A stretch of DNA of 39,913 nt from Actinomycetota bacterium. Lineage in GTDB: Bacteria; Actinomycetota; Thermoleophilia; Miltoncostaeales; Miltoncostaeaceae. The translations under genes and the position numbers were made by a program. Within the stretch, counting starts at the first letter, position 1, and the number at the start of each line of letters is the position of its first letter. Under the pieces are notes generated by a model, which did no database searches, had not been told where the DNA came from, and saw only the letters and a program-made list of their open reading frames with translations. This document shows positions 17,241-26,033 of this stretch, piece by piece. Location of the stretch: the NCBI GenBank assembly GCA_963169235.1, contig CAUJCX010000008.1, forward strand, positions 1 to 39,913, written 5' to 3'.

Positions 17241-18251
17241 TCAACGATCCTGCGAACGGGCGAACACCGCGACCGGTGCCCGGTGTGGCTCCACGGCCAC
17301 ACGGGCGCCGATCGCGACGGACTCGGTGGAGGGGCGCTGAGCGCACACCACGGTGCCGTCGGGCAGGCGCACCCGGTACAGCACGTCGTGGCCTCGGAAC
17401 TCGCGCCCGACCACGGTGCACGCGCCGTCGTCGGTGGGGCGCAGCACGATCATCTCGGGACGGATCAACGCCTCCACGGGGCACCCGTGGGCGGCGGGCA
17501 CCGCCAGCGGGAACGCGCCGACGGGCGTGTCCACCCCGGCCCCGTCGACCGTGCCCGGCAGGAAGTTGCCGGGGCCGACGAAGCGGGCCGCCCAGCGATC
17601 GGTGGGCGTCAGGTAGAGGTCCTCGGGGGCGCCGCACTGCACGACGCGTCCGTCCATCATCAGCGCCACGCGGTCGGACAGCGAGAACGCCTCCTCACGG
17701 TCGTGCGTCACCAGCAGCACGGTGGTGCCGGCGGCCCGCAGCAGGCGGACGATGTCGTCGCGGACCGTCTCGCGCATCACGGCATCGACGCTGGACCACG
17801 GCTCGTCCAGCAGCATCACGTGCGGCGACGGGGCCAGCGCCCGGGCCAGCGCGACGCGCTGCTGCTGGCCGCCCGACAACTGGGACGGCAGCCGCGCGTC
17901 GAGGCCCTCCAGACCGACCAGCGCCATCACCTCGGCGACGCGCTGGGCGCGCTGGGCCTTCGCGACGCCGAAGCCGATGTTCGCGGCGACGGTGCGGTGG
18001 GGGAAGAGGGCGTGTTCCTGGAACACCATGCCCACGCGGCGATGCTCGGGTGCCACCCACGTGTCGTCATCGGCGACGGTGCGACCGGCGATGGCGATGG
18101 ATCCCGCGTCGGGCTGGGCGAACCCGCAGATGAGCCGCAGCAGCGTGGTCTTGCCGCATCCGGACGGGCCCAGCAGCGCTACGACCTCGCCGGGAGCAAG
18201 CGCCAGGTCGACTCCTGCGAGCGCAGCGGTGGTACCGAACTGCTTGTGCAC
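17241..18251 (-). CDS. Iron(III)-type ABC importer ATPase (FbpC-like)
   Basis: ATPase of the importer, 336 residues from the first standard start codon. Walker A is GPSGCGKTT, the Q-loop is in VFQEHALFPHRTV, the signature is LSGGQQQRVALARAL, Walker B is VMLLDEPWSSVD, and the H-loop is THDREEA. A TOBE-like C-terminal domain (about 235-330) is typical of FbpC/PotA proteins. The start is odd. The frame is open upstream and encodes AIEIRDV, the expected first beta-strand, but the only standard start (GTG 18251) falls after it. A GAGGA (minus strand 18293-18289) sits before an in-frame ATC at 18284, which may be the real start. First gene of the operon, directly behind the palindrome at 18299. Confidence 0.92.
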   Translation of the reverse strand: MHKQFGTTAALAGVDLALAPGEVVALLGPSGCGKTTLLRLICGFAQPDAGSIAIAGRTVADDDTWVAPEHRRVGMVFQEHALFPHRTVAANIGFGVAKAQRAQRVAEVMALVGLEGLDARLPSQLSGGQQQRVALARALAPSPHVMLLDEPWSSVDAVMRETVRDDIVRLLRAAGTTVLLVTHDREEAFSLSDRVALMMDGRVVQCGAPEDLYLTPTDRWAARFVGPGNFLPGTVDGAGVDTPVGAFPLAVPAAHGCPVEALIRPEMIVLRPTDDGACTVVGREFRGHDVLYRVRLPDGTVVCAQRPSTESVAIGARVAVEPHRAPVAVFARSQDR

Positions 18252-18298
18252 GTCGCGGATCTCGATGGCGGTGCCGGGGCGGATGGCGTCCTCGCGGG

Positions 18299-18312
18299 TT
18301 AGGTGGACCTAA
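18299..18312. promoter_or_regulatory. TTAGGT-GG-ACCTAA palindrome, candidate metalloregulator operator
   Basis: Perfect 6-bp inverted repeat with a 2-bp centre, just upstream of the iron transport operon. The arms equal the outer arms of the DtxR/IdeR consensus (TTAGGT and ACCTAA), but the consensus spacing between them is 7, not 2. A DtxR-family regulator is therefore likely but not certain. It would lie at or just after the transcription start. Confidence 0.6.
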
Positions 18313-18320
18313 GCTCCGTG

Positions 18321-18349
18321 GGAGGCTATCGATCGGTCGCTATTGCGGC
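18321..18349 (-). promoter_or_regulatory. Possible promoter of the iron transport operon
   Basis: On the minus strand, TTGCCG and TAGCCT are separated by 17 nt, and the palindrome begins about 9 nt downstream. Binding of a repressor there would block transcription initiation or clearance. The hexamers are weak matches. Confidence 0.3.
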
Positions 18350-18379
18350 AACCGTGGTTACCGAAACAAGGGACCGCCG

Positions 18380-18853
18380 TCAGGCGCGCGACTCGTCCAG
18401 GGGGAGGGCCCGCTCGAACACGATGCGGTCGTCGCCGGGGCCCATGTAGTCGGGGTGCAGCGTGCCGACGAAGCCCAGGGCCTCGTGGAAGCCGACGGAG
18501 CCCACCCGCCGCGGCTGCGCCAGGGCCCGGATGCGCGTGCAGCCCCGCGCGTGCATCGCCCGGCCGAAATCGCGGTAGAGGCGCGCACCGAGACCGCCTC
18601 CCCGCAGGGCGGGGTCGACGACGTGGAAGTGCACGTACGCAAGGTCGGGTTCGGCGGCGCTGGGCAGGCCCAGGAGCAGGCCCGCCATCGTCTCGTTCCG
18701 GCCGATCCAGACCCCGTACGGCCCGAGCTGGTCGAAGAACAGGCGATGCATCGTGAGGCCCACCGGGTGACCGAACCAGTCGTCGGCGACGCGGCGGGCG
18801 GCGGCGTAGTCGTCGGCCACCAGGGGGCGGGTGGTGAAGTCGGCCGCGGTCAT
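18380..18853 (-). CDS. GNAT-family N-acetyltransferase
   Basis: A 157-residue acetyl-CoA-dependent acyltransferase of the GNAT fold. It begins TTRPLVADDYAAARRVADDWFG (beta1-alpha1). YVHFHVVDPALRGGGLGARLYRDF (about 90-112) is motif A, with the acetyl-CoA pyrophosphate loop RGGGLG. The chain ends VGFHEALGFVGT, the usual motif B. The substrate cannot be told; close family members act on small molecules, antibiotics or protein N-termini. The ATG at 18853 is chosen because the upstream in-frame sequence is Arg/Pro-rich noise. It is on the same strand as the iron operon but ends 67 nt before its operator, so it is probably a separate unit. Confidence 0.85.
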   Translation of the reverse strand: MTAADFTTRPLVADDYAAARRVADDWFGHPVGLTMHRLFFDQLGPYGVWIGRNETMAGLLLGLPSAAEPDLAYVHFHVVDPALRGGGLGARLYRDFGRAMHARGCTRIRALAQPRRVGSVGFHEALGFVGTLHPDYMGPGDDRIVFERALPLDESRA

Positions 18854-18969
18854 CGCACGCAAGTCTTCCAGCCGCGGCGGCCGCGCGCGAGCCCCCGTGT
18901 CGCCACCCGCGGCGGGTGGGCGCAATGTCCTTCGTGCGGTGGGGCGCGGGGCCGCGGCGCGCGCGCCGG

Positions 18970-18998
18970 TTGCCCGCCTGCCGCCCACCTCCTAGCAT
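18970..18998 (+). promoter_or_regulatory. Probable promoter of korAB
   Basis: TTGCCC (18970-18975) and TAGCAT (18993-18998) with an exact 17-nt spacer, in the divergent region between the GNAT gene and korA. The predicted leader is roughly 115 nt. Confidence 0.45.
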
Positions 18999-19121
18999 CC
19001 CGCCTACGGCGGAAGACGCGGCACAGAGCGTGGCACGCCGGCAAGCGGGGGAGTGAGCCTCGCGGCTCCCCGTCGGCGCCCGGGCGCGGCGGCCCCGTGG
19101 CGACCATCCCAAGGGGGGGCT

Positions 19122-20831
19122 TTGGAGCGAAAAAGCGTCGTCATCCGCCTGGCCGGTGAGTCCGGCGAGGGCGTGATCTCGTCGGGCGACATCCTCACGC
19201 AGGCCGCCGCGCGGGGCGGCTACTACACGCAAACATTCCGCACGTACCCCGCCGAGATCAAGGGCGGACCGTGCATGTATCAGGTGCGCATGGGTGCGGA
19301 CCGCATTTACAGCCACGGCCGCCACGTGGACCTGCTGGTGTGTTTCAACCAGGAGGCGTGGGACCTGCACTGGGACTCGCTGGCCCCCGACGGCGTGATC
19401 CTGTACGACGAGACGGCGGTGGAGATCCCCGACGAGTTCCGCGACCGGGCCCGCCCGGTGCGCATGGAGAAGCTGGCCAAGGAGATCGGCGGCTCGTCCC
19501 GCGCCAAGAACATGGTCGCCGTGGGCGCCGTGACCGGGGTGATCGACTTCGACACCACGCCCATCCAGGAGCTGGTGCTGCGCCGCTACGCCCACAAGAC
19601 GGGCGTGGCCGACGCCAACATCGCGGCGCTCAACGCGGGTGCCGACGAGGCCGCCGACCTGAAGGGCTCGCGCGTCATCTCGGCGCCCGTGGAGGTGGAG
19701 GAGGACCGCGTGCTGATGAGCGGCAACCAGGCGATCGCCCTGGGTGCCATCGCGGCCGGCCTGCAGTACTTCGGCGGCTACCCCATCACCCCGGCCTCCG
19801 ACATCCTCGAGTGGCTGTCGGCCAAGCTGCCCGCGACCGGCGGCATCACGGTGCAGTGCGAGGACGAGATCGCGTCGCTGGCCTCGGTGATCGGAGCCTC
19901 GTACGCGGGCGCGAAGGCCGCGACCGCCACGTCCGGTCCCGGCCTGTCGCTGATGAGCGAGCTGCTTGGCTACGCCGGCACCGCGGAGATCCCGTGCGTC
20001 ATCATCGACGCCCAGCGCGGCGGCCCGTCCACGGGCCTGCCCACCAAGACCGAGCAGAGCGACCTGAACCACGCGCTCTACGGCGGGCACGGCGAGGCCC
20101 CCCGCGTGGTGATCGCCCCCACCGGCGTGGAGGACTGCTTCTGGGCCACCGTGGACGCGTTCAACTACGCCGAGAAGTACCAGGTACCGGTGATCCTGCT
20201 GACCGACCAGGGGCTCGCCACCCGCATGGAGGTCATCCACAAGCCCGACACGTCGAAGGTGCGGCACGAGCCGCGCAAGACCCGCAAGGACGCGAACGGC
20301 GAGTACAAGCGCTACGAGCTGACGGCGGACTCGGTGTCGCCCATGGGCATCCCGGGTGAGGAGGACGGTCAGTACGTGGCCACCGGCATCGAGCACGACG
20401 AGATGGGGCACCCGGCGTACACCCCCGAGAACCACGTGGCGATGCAGACCAAGCGCTGGGCCAAGCTGGCTCCGCTGGCCAACGGCGACGCCCGCCACGC
20501 ATCCGTGGGCGACGCGACCCCCGACATCGCGCTGATCGGGTTCGGGTCGACGTTCGGGCCGGTGCAGGAGGCCGTGCTGAAGGCGCAGGCCGAGGGCGTG
20601 TCGGTGGGGGCGTTCTACCCGCGCGTGCTGGGCCCGCTGCCCATCGAGCAACTGAACGCGTTCACGGCGAACGCGACGAAGGTGCTGGTGCCCGAGGTGA
20701 ACTTCACGGGGCAGCTGGCGCGCCTTCTGCGCAGCGAGTGCGACTTCACCCTGCAGAGCCACGCCAAGTGCGACGGGTTGCCGTTCACCGGCGAGGACAT
20801 CTACGAGATGATCACGGAGGCGGCCCGATGA
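19122..20831 (+). CDS. korA: 2-oxoacid:ferredoxin oxidoreductase, fused gamma-alpha subunit (KorA type)
   Basis: Large subunit, 569 residues, of a ferredoxin-dependent 2-oxoacid oxidoreductase, most like 2-oxoglutarate:ferredoxin oxidoreductase. It takes part in making or oxidising succinyl-CoA. Residues 1-185 are the gamma domain (GESGEGVISSGDIL, TFRTYPAEIKGGPCMYQVR). From about 200 comes the alpha pyrimidine-binding domain (GNQAIALGAIAAGLQYFGGYPITPASDILEWL), then domain II near 450-550. The start is TTG at 19122, directly after AAGGGGGGG, which fits the family N-terminus; an earlier GTG at 19053 adds an improbable Pro/Arg-rich stretch. The stop overlaps the korB ATG by 4 nt. Confidence 0.92.
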   Translation: MERKSVVIRLAGESGEGVISSGDILTQAAARGGYYTQTFRTYPAEIKGGPCMYQVRMGADRIYSHGRHVDLLVCFNQEAWDLHWDSLAPDGVILYDETAVEIPDEFRDRARPVRMEKLAKEIGGSSRAKNMVAVGAVTGVIDFDTTPIQELVLRRYAHKTGVADANIAALNAGADEAADLKGSRVISAPVEVEEDRVLMSGNQAIALGAIAAGLQYFGGYPITPASDILEWLSAKLPATGGITVQCEDEIASLASVIGASYAGAKAATATSGPGLSLMSELLGYAGTAEIPCVIIDAQRGGPSTGLPTKTEQSDLNHALYGGHGEAPRVVIAPTGVEDCFWATVDAFNYAEKYQVPVILLTDQGLATRMEVIHKPDTSKVRHEPRKTRKDANGEYKRYELTADSVSPMGIPGEEDGQYVATGIEHDEMGHPAYTPENHVAMQTKRWAKLAPLANGDARHASVGDATPDIALIGFGSTFGPVQEAVLKAQAEGVSVGAFYPRVLGPLPIEQLNAFTANATKVLVPEVNFTGQLARLLRSECDFTLQSHAKCDGLPFTGEDIYEMITEAAR

Positions 20832-21706
20832 GCACCGAGACTCCCAAGCGCAAGGCCAACGACTACAAGTCGGACCTGAAGCCCATCTGGTGCCCCGGCT
20901 GCGGCGACTTCGGCGTGCTGGCGTCCTTGTACCGCGCGTTCGCCGAGCTTGATCTGGATCCCGCCAAGACCGTGGTGGTATCGGGCATCGGCTGCTCGAG
21001 TCGCCTGCCGGGCTTCGTCTCGACGTACGGCGTGCACACGCTGCACGGGCGGGCCCTGCCCGTGGCCATGGGCGTCAAGCTGGCCAACCCCGATCTCACC
21101 GTGATCGCGGTGGGCGGCGACGGCGACGGATTCGCCATCGGCGCGGGGCACTTCCCCCACGCCGCGCGGCGCAACATCGACGTGACGTACCTGGTGATGG
21201 ACAACGAGATCTACGGCCTCACCAAGGGGCAGGTATCGCCCACGTCCCTCACCGAGCAGAAGGCTCCGTCGACGCCGTGGGGCAACCTGGAGACCCCGCT
21301 CAACACGCTGGCGTTCGCCATCGCGTCGGGCGCGGGCTTCGTGGCCCGGGGCGCGTCGTTCAACACGAAGGCGCTCACCGAGCTGATCGTGCAGGCCATC
21401 GAGCACCACGGGTTCAGCTACATCGACGCCCTGTCGCCGTGCGTGATGTTCAACAACACCATGGACCAGTGGAAGGAGCTCGTCACCGACGTCGCTCCCG
21501 ACCACGACGTCAACGACAAGGTGCAGGCGTTCGACCTGGCGCTCAAGGGCGGGTTCAAGCTGGGCATCGTGTACCGCGAGACGCGGGCGACGCTCGACGA
21601 GAAGTACCAGCAGCTCATCGCCCGGACGCCCGACTCCGACATCGATCAGATGCTCGAGGCGTTCAGCGCCCGCAAGGGCGTGGCCATCGGCAAGCCGCTG
21701 GCGTAG
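20828..21706 (+). CDS. korB: 2-oxoacid:ferredoxin oxidoreductase beta subunit (KorB type)
   Basis: Thiamine-diphosphate and [4Fe-4S] subunit, 292 residues. The cluster cysteines are Cys22 and Cys25 in WCPGCGDFG, Cys56 in GIGCSS, and Cys205 in LSPCVMFNN. The ThDP/Mg motif is GGDGDGFAIGAGH followed by MDNEIYGLTKGQ. The short length and the four Cys pattern, with no extra ferredoxin domain, match KorB of aerobic actinobacteria and of archaea. It is translationally coupled to korA (ATGA overlap). The electron acceptor would be a ferredoxin encoded elsewhere. The gene ends at a strong hairpin shared with the convergent GGDEF/HD-GYP gene. Confidence 0.94.
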   Translation: MSTETPKRKANDYKSDLKPIWCPGCGDFGVLASLYRAFAELDLDPAKTVVVSGIGCSSRLPGFVSTYGVHTLHGRALPVAMGVKLANPDLTVIAVGGDGDGFAIGAGHFPHAARRNIDVTYLVMDNEIYGLTKGQVSPTSLTEQKAPSTPWGNLETPLNTLAFAIASGAGFVARGASFNTKALTELIVQAIEHHGFSYIDALSPCVMFNNTMDQWKELVTDVAPDHDVNDKVQAFDLALKGGFKLGIVYRETRATLDEKYQQLIARTPDSDIDQMLEAFSARKGVAIGKPLA

Positions 21707-21712
21707 CGAGGC

Positions 21713-21746
21713 GGGGGTGCGGGGCCACCCTGGGCCTCGCACCCCC
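21713..21746. terminator. Bidirectional hairpin between korB and the GGDEF/HD-GYP gene
   Basis: GGGGGTGCG (21713-21721) pairs with CGCACCCCC (21738-21746), with GGCC/GGCC pairing inside. GTAGCG and CGCTAC at the two stop codons extend the symmetry further out. It serves converging genes and lacks a T-run. Confidence 0.7.
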
Positions 21747-21754
21747 CGAACGCG

Positions 21755-24073
21755 CTACTGGCGCCGCTCGTCCAGGGGCACGTCCAGGTCGGCGGGGCGT
21801 CCGCCGGCCGTGTGGTGGATGCCCGTGGACTGGTCGTGGCCCCGGGTCTCGTTGGCGCCCGCCCGGTACAGGCGCACCAGCGCGGCCACCGCGTCGGCGT
21901 CCAGCTGGCTGCCGGCGACGTCCACGGCGATCTCGAGGGCACGCTCGGGGTCGAGCGCCTTGCGGTACGGGCGGTCGGACGTCATGGCGTCCCACGTGTC
22001 GGCGACGGCCATCAGCCGGGCACCGTCCGGCACGCCACCGCCCGCGAGCCCGTCCGGGTAGCCGCCCCCGTCGATGCGCTCGTGGTGCCCGCGCACCCAG
22101 GCCACCTGCTCCTCGTCCAGGATCTCGGACACGATGCGGGCGCCTAGCGTGGGGTGGGTCTCGATGACCAGGCGCTCGGCGTCGGTGAGCTTGCCGGGCT
22201 TCAAGAGGATGGCGTCGGGCACGCCCACCTTGCCCACGTCGTGCACGAGCGCGGCCTCCTTCAGGCGGTTGGCCCGCTGCGGCGCCCACGCCATCTCGAT
22301 GGCGATGCGGTGGACGAGGGCCGCGACGCGCTCGGAGTGCCGCTGCGTGTTGTCGTCACGCATGTCGACGGCGCGGGCGAGCGCCCGCAGCGCCGACAGC
22401 GATTGCAGGTGACCGAAGCGGTGGCCCTCGTCGTCGCCACCGCTGAGGCCGGGGCGGTAGTGCACCACCGAGTCCTGGCCGGCCGCCTTGGCCTGCCGCA
22501 GCGCGGTCTCGGCCAGGCGCAGGAGCTCTTTCGGGTCGTGCGCGAACCGCATCTCCACCACGCCCGCGGACACGGTCATCTGCGACGCCATGCCGACGGC
22601 GCGCGAACGCACGGCGGCCAGCGCGCGGGTGGCGGCGGCCTCGGGCCCGGACGGCTCGACGCCGGGCATCAGCCAGGCGAACTCGTCGCCGCCGATGCGG
22701 GCCAGGGTGTCGTCTCCGCGCGACAGCTCGCGCAGCCGCTGTCCCAGCGACGACAGGATGCGGTCGCCCTCCTCGTGGCCGTACGCGTCGTTGACGTTCG
22801 AGAACGCGTCGACGTCCAGAAGCACCAGCGACAGGGGGCGCTGCGTCATCTGGGCCTTCGCCACCTCCTCGGCCAGCCGCTCCTGGAACGCGCGGTGGTT
22901 GGGCAGGCTGGTGAGGGCGTCGGTCACCGTCTGGCGCGACAGGCGCTCGCGGGCCACCGCGCTCTGCAGCGCCAGGTCCAGCGTGCCCCCCACCCGCATC
23001 ATCGCGTCGACGGCGCCTGCGGGCACCTGCTGGCCGTCGGTCCACAGGGCCGTGATGTCGTTCCACGTGACCGCGACGCCGGCGGCGGGCACGCACGCCA
23101 CCGCCACGCCGGTGGCCTCGTCGTGGCGTACCACCGCCTCGTGCAGCACGAGTGCCTGGGCGCGGACGACTTCCCGGAACGCCACGGCGGCGGTGGAGAG
23201 CGTCGACACGCTCTCCTCGCCGAGCAGTTCCACGCCGTCGACCGTGTCGCCGCGCACCACCACGGCGTCGGCGTCGATGAGCCGGGCCAGGTGGCCGGCG
23301 CCCACCTCGGCGACGTTGCCGCTCTGAGCCCAGGTCGCGGACGTCGCGATCTCGCCCACGGCGGCCTGTTCTCGCAGCGTCCACTGCATCTCGCTGACCA
23401 CCTGCTGCCGGGCCCGGCCGACGCGCCACCACAGGATGCCACCCGAGAGGCACAGCAGGGCGACGAGCCCCAGCATGGCGTTGCGGGCCTTGACCAGCAG
23501 GTCGTCCACCTCACGGTCGAGGTCGGCGCGGCGCCGGTTGAGGCTTCCCAGCCACTCACCGCTGTAGTAGCTCAGCTGCTGCGAGAACGGGCGCAGTGCC
23601 TGGAATCCGTCGGGGCGGCGCTCTTCCGGGATGGTCAGCAGCGAGCTGCCCCGGGTGAGGGCGCGGTCGAGCGTCTCGACGGTCATGCGGGCGGCGGAGC
23701 GGGCGCCCTCGTCCACCATGCCCGACGTGATGTCCTGCAGGCGCATCATGCCGGCGCGCTGGGAGAGGGCGTGGGAGAGGATGCGCACGCCGGAGTCGGG
23801 GTCTCGGCGCACGCCGACAAGCGCGATCTGGTCCTCGCGCAGCTGATCCATGATGCCGTGCAGCTCGAACACCGCGTCGCCCATGACGTTCTTCTCGTGC
23901 TCGGCGTTGGCCAGCACGTGCAGGAACGTGCCGGTCGCGCCGGCGATCAGCACCGCGGCGATGGCCAGGAACACCACCTGGATGCGGTGCAGGCGGCGCA
24001 GTTTGGCGGCCGCCAGCGCCCCCGATGAGTCGTGGGGCGTCGCGGCGTCGGTGTGGTCAGTGTGCGTCTTCAC
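21755..24073 (-). CDS. Membrane GGDEF and HD-GYP protein (cyclic-di-GMP synthesis and breakdown)
   Basis: A 772-residue signalling protein with both cyclic-di-GMP enzyme types. Membrane segments at about 32-52 and 198-216 enclose an extracytoplasmic sensor region with helices. A GAF-like cytoplasmic region lies at about 235-375. The diguanylate cyclase domain at about 383-540 has GGDEF at 461-465 and an intact inhibitory site (Arg452, Asp455). HD-GYP at 565-740 has His611-Asp612 in LVHDVGK and [14 protein letters not shown] at 663-676. Both active sites look complete. The GTG start has AAGGA 6-7 nt upstream. It sits downstream of purK-purE on the same strand with a 99-nt gap and is probably a separate unit. 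Confidence 0.93.
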   Translation of the reverse strand: MKTHTDHTDAATPHDSSGALAAAKLRRLHRIQVVFLAIAAVLIAGATGTFLHVLANAEHEKNVMGDAVFELHGIMDQLREDQIALVGVRRDPDSGVRILSHALSQRAGMMRLQDITSGMVDEGARSAARMTVETLDRALTRGSSLLTIPEERRPDGFQALRPFSQQLSYYSGEWLGSLNRRRADLDREVDDLLVKARNAMLGLVALLCLSGGILWWRVGRARQQVVSEMQWTLREQAAVGEIATSATWAQSGNVAEVGAGHLARLIDADAVVVRGDTVDGVELLGEESVSTLSTAAVAFREVVRAQALVLHEAVVRHDEATGVAVACVPAAGVAVTWNDITALWTDGQQVPAGAVDAMMRVGGTLDLALQSAVARERLSRQTVTDALTSLPNHRAFQERLAEEVAKAQMTQRPLSLVLLDVDAFSNVNDAYGHEEGDRILSSLGQRLRELSRGDDTLARIGGDEFAWLMPGVEPSGPEAAATRALAAVRSRAVGMASQMTVSAGVVEMRFAHDPKELLRLAETALRQAKAAGQDSVVHYRPGLSGGDDEGHRFGHLQSLSALRALARAVDMRDDNTQRHSERVAALVHRIAIEMAWAPQRANRLKEAALVHDVGKVGVPDAILLKPGKLTDAERLVIETHPTLGARIVSEILDEEQVAWVRGHHERIDGGGYPDGLAGGGVPDGARLMAVADTWDAMTSDRPYRKALDPERALEIAVDVAGSQLDADAVAALVRLYRAGANETRGHDQSTGIHHTAGGRPADLDVPLDERRQ

Positions 24074-24172
24074 CCGTGGTCCTTGCGCGCCGGCGGCACG
24101 CGGGCGCCCATCCCCATCGGCCCAGGGCGTGTGAAGTTGAGCGGGCGGTCATGGAGTTGCGCTTCGTGCGGC

Positions 24173-24667
24173 TCAGGTGGGTGTCAGACCGTCCCCGTGG
24201 GACGCGGCGGCGGAGTCCCGCGCCGCGGCGCGCAGGGCGGTGAGGCGCTGCGTGAGGACGGGGTCGGACGTGCCCAGGATGCGGGCGGCCAGCAGCCCCG
24301 CGTTGCGCGCCCCGTCGATGGCCACGGTGGCGACCGGGACGCCCTTCGGCATCTGCACGATGGACAAGAGCGCGTCGAGGCCCGCGAGGGCCGTGACGTT
24401 GACGGGGACGCCGACCACGGGCAGGTCGGTGACGGCCGCGAGCATGCCGGGCAGGTGCGCGGCCCCGCCCGCGCCGGCGATGATGACCCGCAGGCCGCGT
24501 CCCGCCGCCTCGCGCCCGTACGCGATCATCTCCTCGGGCATGCGGTGGGCCGACACCACGCGCACCTCGTGGGCCACGCCCAGCTCGGTGAGCACGTCGC
24601 CGGCCGCCCGCATCACGGGCAGGTCGGACGTGCTGCCCATCACGATGCCCACCAGCGGCGCGCTCAC
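24173..24667 (-). CDS. purE: N5-carboxyaminoimidazole ribonucleotide mutase (PurE)
   Basis: Converts N5-CAIR to 4-carboxyaminoimidazole ribonucleotide in purine synthesis. It has 164 residues, the normal size for class I PurE. Motifs are [13 protein letters not shown] (phosphate-binding, near residue 10), SAHRMPEEM with the catalytic His, and [12 protein letters not shown]. It starts with GTG overlapping the purK stop by 4 nt, so purK and purE are coupled in the order K then E. The C-terminus carries a short Ala/Asp-rich tail. Confidence 0.95.
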   Translation of the reverse strand: MSAPLVGIVMGSTSDLPVMRAAGDVLTELGVAHEVRVVSAHRMPEEMIAYGREAAGRGLRVIIAGAGGAAHLPGMLAAVTDLPVVGVPVNVTALAGLDALLSIVQMPKGVPVATVAIDGARNAGLLAARILGTSDPVLTQRLTALRAAARDSAAASHGDGLTPT

Positions 24668-25803
24668 AGGCCCACCTCGGCGACGGCGGCGCGGGCGGCG
24701 TCGGCGGCGGCGGTGGGGGAGTCGCCCAGCACCGTGACGTGCCCCATCTTGCGGCCCAGGCGCACGTCGGCCTTGCGGTACAGGTGCAGGTGCGCGCCGG
24801 GCACGGCCAGCGCGCCGTCGCGCTGCGGGTCGGCGGGCCCCTCGCGCGTGCCGAGGATGTTCACCATCACCGCCGCCGGGGCGCGCAGCGACACGTCGCC
24901 CAGCGGCAGCCCGAGGATGCCCCGCACGTGGTTCTCGAACTGGGAGGTCTCGCACGCCTCGATGGAATAGTGGCCGCTGTTGTGGGGGCGCGGGGCGAGC
25001 TCGTTCACCAGCACCGTCCCGTCGGGCAGCGCGAACATCTCGACGCCCATCACGCCCAGCGCGTCGGCGGCGCGCGCCGCTCCCACGGCCACCTCTTCGG
25101 CGCGGGCGCGCACGGCCACGTCGACCGCGGCGGGGGCCGTGACCTCGTGGCACACGTGGTTGCGCTGCACCGTCTCGACCACGGGGTACACGCGCTCCTC
25201 GCCGGACGTGCTGCGCGCCACCATCACGGCCAGCTCGCACGTGAACGGCACCAGCGCCTCGGCCAGCACCCCGTCGCCGCGGTCGAGGCGTCCCAGCGCG
25301 TCCCGGGCGGCCGCCTCGTCGTCGCACAGCGCGTTGCCGTACCCGTCGTAGCCCAGCGTGCGGGCCTTCAGCATCAGCGGCCAGCCCAGCTCGCGCCCGG
25401 CCGCGGCCACGTCGCCCGGGGCGGTGATGACCTGGAAGGCGGGGACCGGCAGCCCCGCGTCGCGCAGGAGGGCCTTCTGGGTGGCCTTGTCCTGGATGCG
25501 TCCCACCGCCTGCGACGTCGGCCGCACGGGCGTGCCCGCGGCCTCGACGCCCGCCAGCGCGGCGGCCGCGACGAACTCGTTCTCCAGCGTCACCACCCGG
25601 CACGCCCGTCCCAGCGCCAGCACGTCGTCGGCGTCCTGCCAGCGGCCCGGCACCACGCCGGCGGCCACGTCGGCTGCGGGGTCTCCCGGGTCTCCGAGCA
25701 CGGCGATGCGCAGCCCGAGGGGGGCCGCCGCCGTGCACGTCATGCGGGCTAGCTGGCCCGCGCCGACGATGCCGATGTCGAAGGGCTTCGCGGTGTCGTC
25801 CAT
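24664..25803 (-). CDS. purK: N5-carboxyaminoimidazole ribonucleotide synthase (PurK)
   Basis: ATP-grasp enzyme of 379 residues making N5-CAIR from AIR, ATP and bicarbonate. An N-terminal Rossmann segment ([13 protein letters not shown]) is followed by ATP-grasp blocks [25 protein letters not shown] and [21 protein letters not shown], with the catalytic ETSQFENH stretch. It forms an operon with purE. A TACGTT, within an extended TGG-TACGTT, lies exactly 7 nt before the ATG and there is no ribosome binding site, so the transcript is probably leaderless. It is divergent from tRNA-Val. Confidence 0.95.
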   Translation of the reverse strand: MDDTAKPFDIGIVGAGQLARMTCTAAAPLGLRIAVLGDPGDPAADVAAGVVPGRWQDADDVLALGRACRVVTLENEFVAAAALAGVEAAGTPVRPTSQAVGRIQDKATQKALLRDAGLPVPAFQVITAPGDVAAAGRELGWPLMLKARTLGYDGYGNALCDDEAAARDALGRLDRGDGVLAEALVPFTCELAVMVARSTSGEERVYPVVETVQRNHVCHEVTAPAAVDVAVRARAEEVAVGAARAADALGVMGVEMFALPDGTVLVNELAPRPHNSGHYSIEACETSQFENHVRGILGLPLGDVSLRAPAAVMVNILGTREGPADPQRDGALAVPGAHLHLYRKADVRLGRKMGHVTVLGDSPTAAADAARAAVAEVGL

Positions 25804-25810
25804 CCCGCGA

Positions 25811-25816
25811 AACGTA
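25811..25816 (-). promoter_or_regulatory. -10 element of leaderless purKE
   Basis: TACGTT on the minus strand, preceded by TGG (extended -10 form), 7 nt before the purK ATG. Confidence 0.5.
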
Positions 25817-25849
25817 CCAGCGCCCGCGCTCGCCGCGTCGTCCCGATGC

Positions 25850-25858
25850 TGGTACCAT
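25850..25858 (+). promoter_or_regulatory. Extended -10 element of tRNA-Val
   Basis: TGGTACCAT lies 10 nt before the tRNA 5' end. It mirrors the purK element on the other strand (both contain GCTGGTAC), so two divergent promoters of similar make-up share this 60-nt gap. Confidence 0.45.
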
Positions 25859-25868
25859 GCCCGTCCCC

Positions 25869-25941
25869 GGGCGATTAGCTCAGTTGGGAGAGCACCAGCT
25901 CGACAAGCTGGGGGTCACTGGTTCGAACCCAGTATCGCCCA
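25869..25941 (+). tRNA. tRNA-Val (GAC) with C at position 33
   Basis: A 73-nt cloverleaf. Acceptor GGGCGAT/ATCGCCC, D-arm GCTC/GAGC, anticodon stem CCAGC/GCTGG, and T-arm ACTGG-TTCGAAC-CCAGT. The seven-base loop TCGACAA places GAC at 34-36, giving valine. The base before it (position 33) is C, not the almost invariant T. The rest is a normal tRNA-Val. CCA is not encoded. Confidence 0.9.
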
Positions 25942-25946
25942 TCCTC

Positions 25947-25978
25947 GAAAGCCCTGCATGTGCGGGGCTTTCGTTGTT
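25947..25978 (+). terminator. Intrinsic terminator after tRNA-Val
   Basis: GAAAGCCC (25947-25954) pairs with GGGCTTTC (25965-25972), with further GC pairing in the loop and GTTGTT behind. It lies directly after the tRNA. Confidence 0.8.
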
Positions 25979-26033
25979 CGTGCGGTGCTTTTGGCGAACC
26001 ATGGGACCCGCGCGGACGGGGACTGGGCGACCC

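Noticed and set aside
15635-18133. An 832-residue plus-strand open frame
   Set aside because: Antisense to the iron transport operon, with no domain signal.
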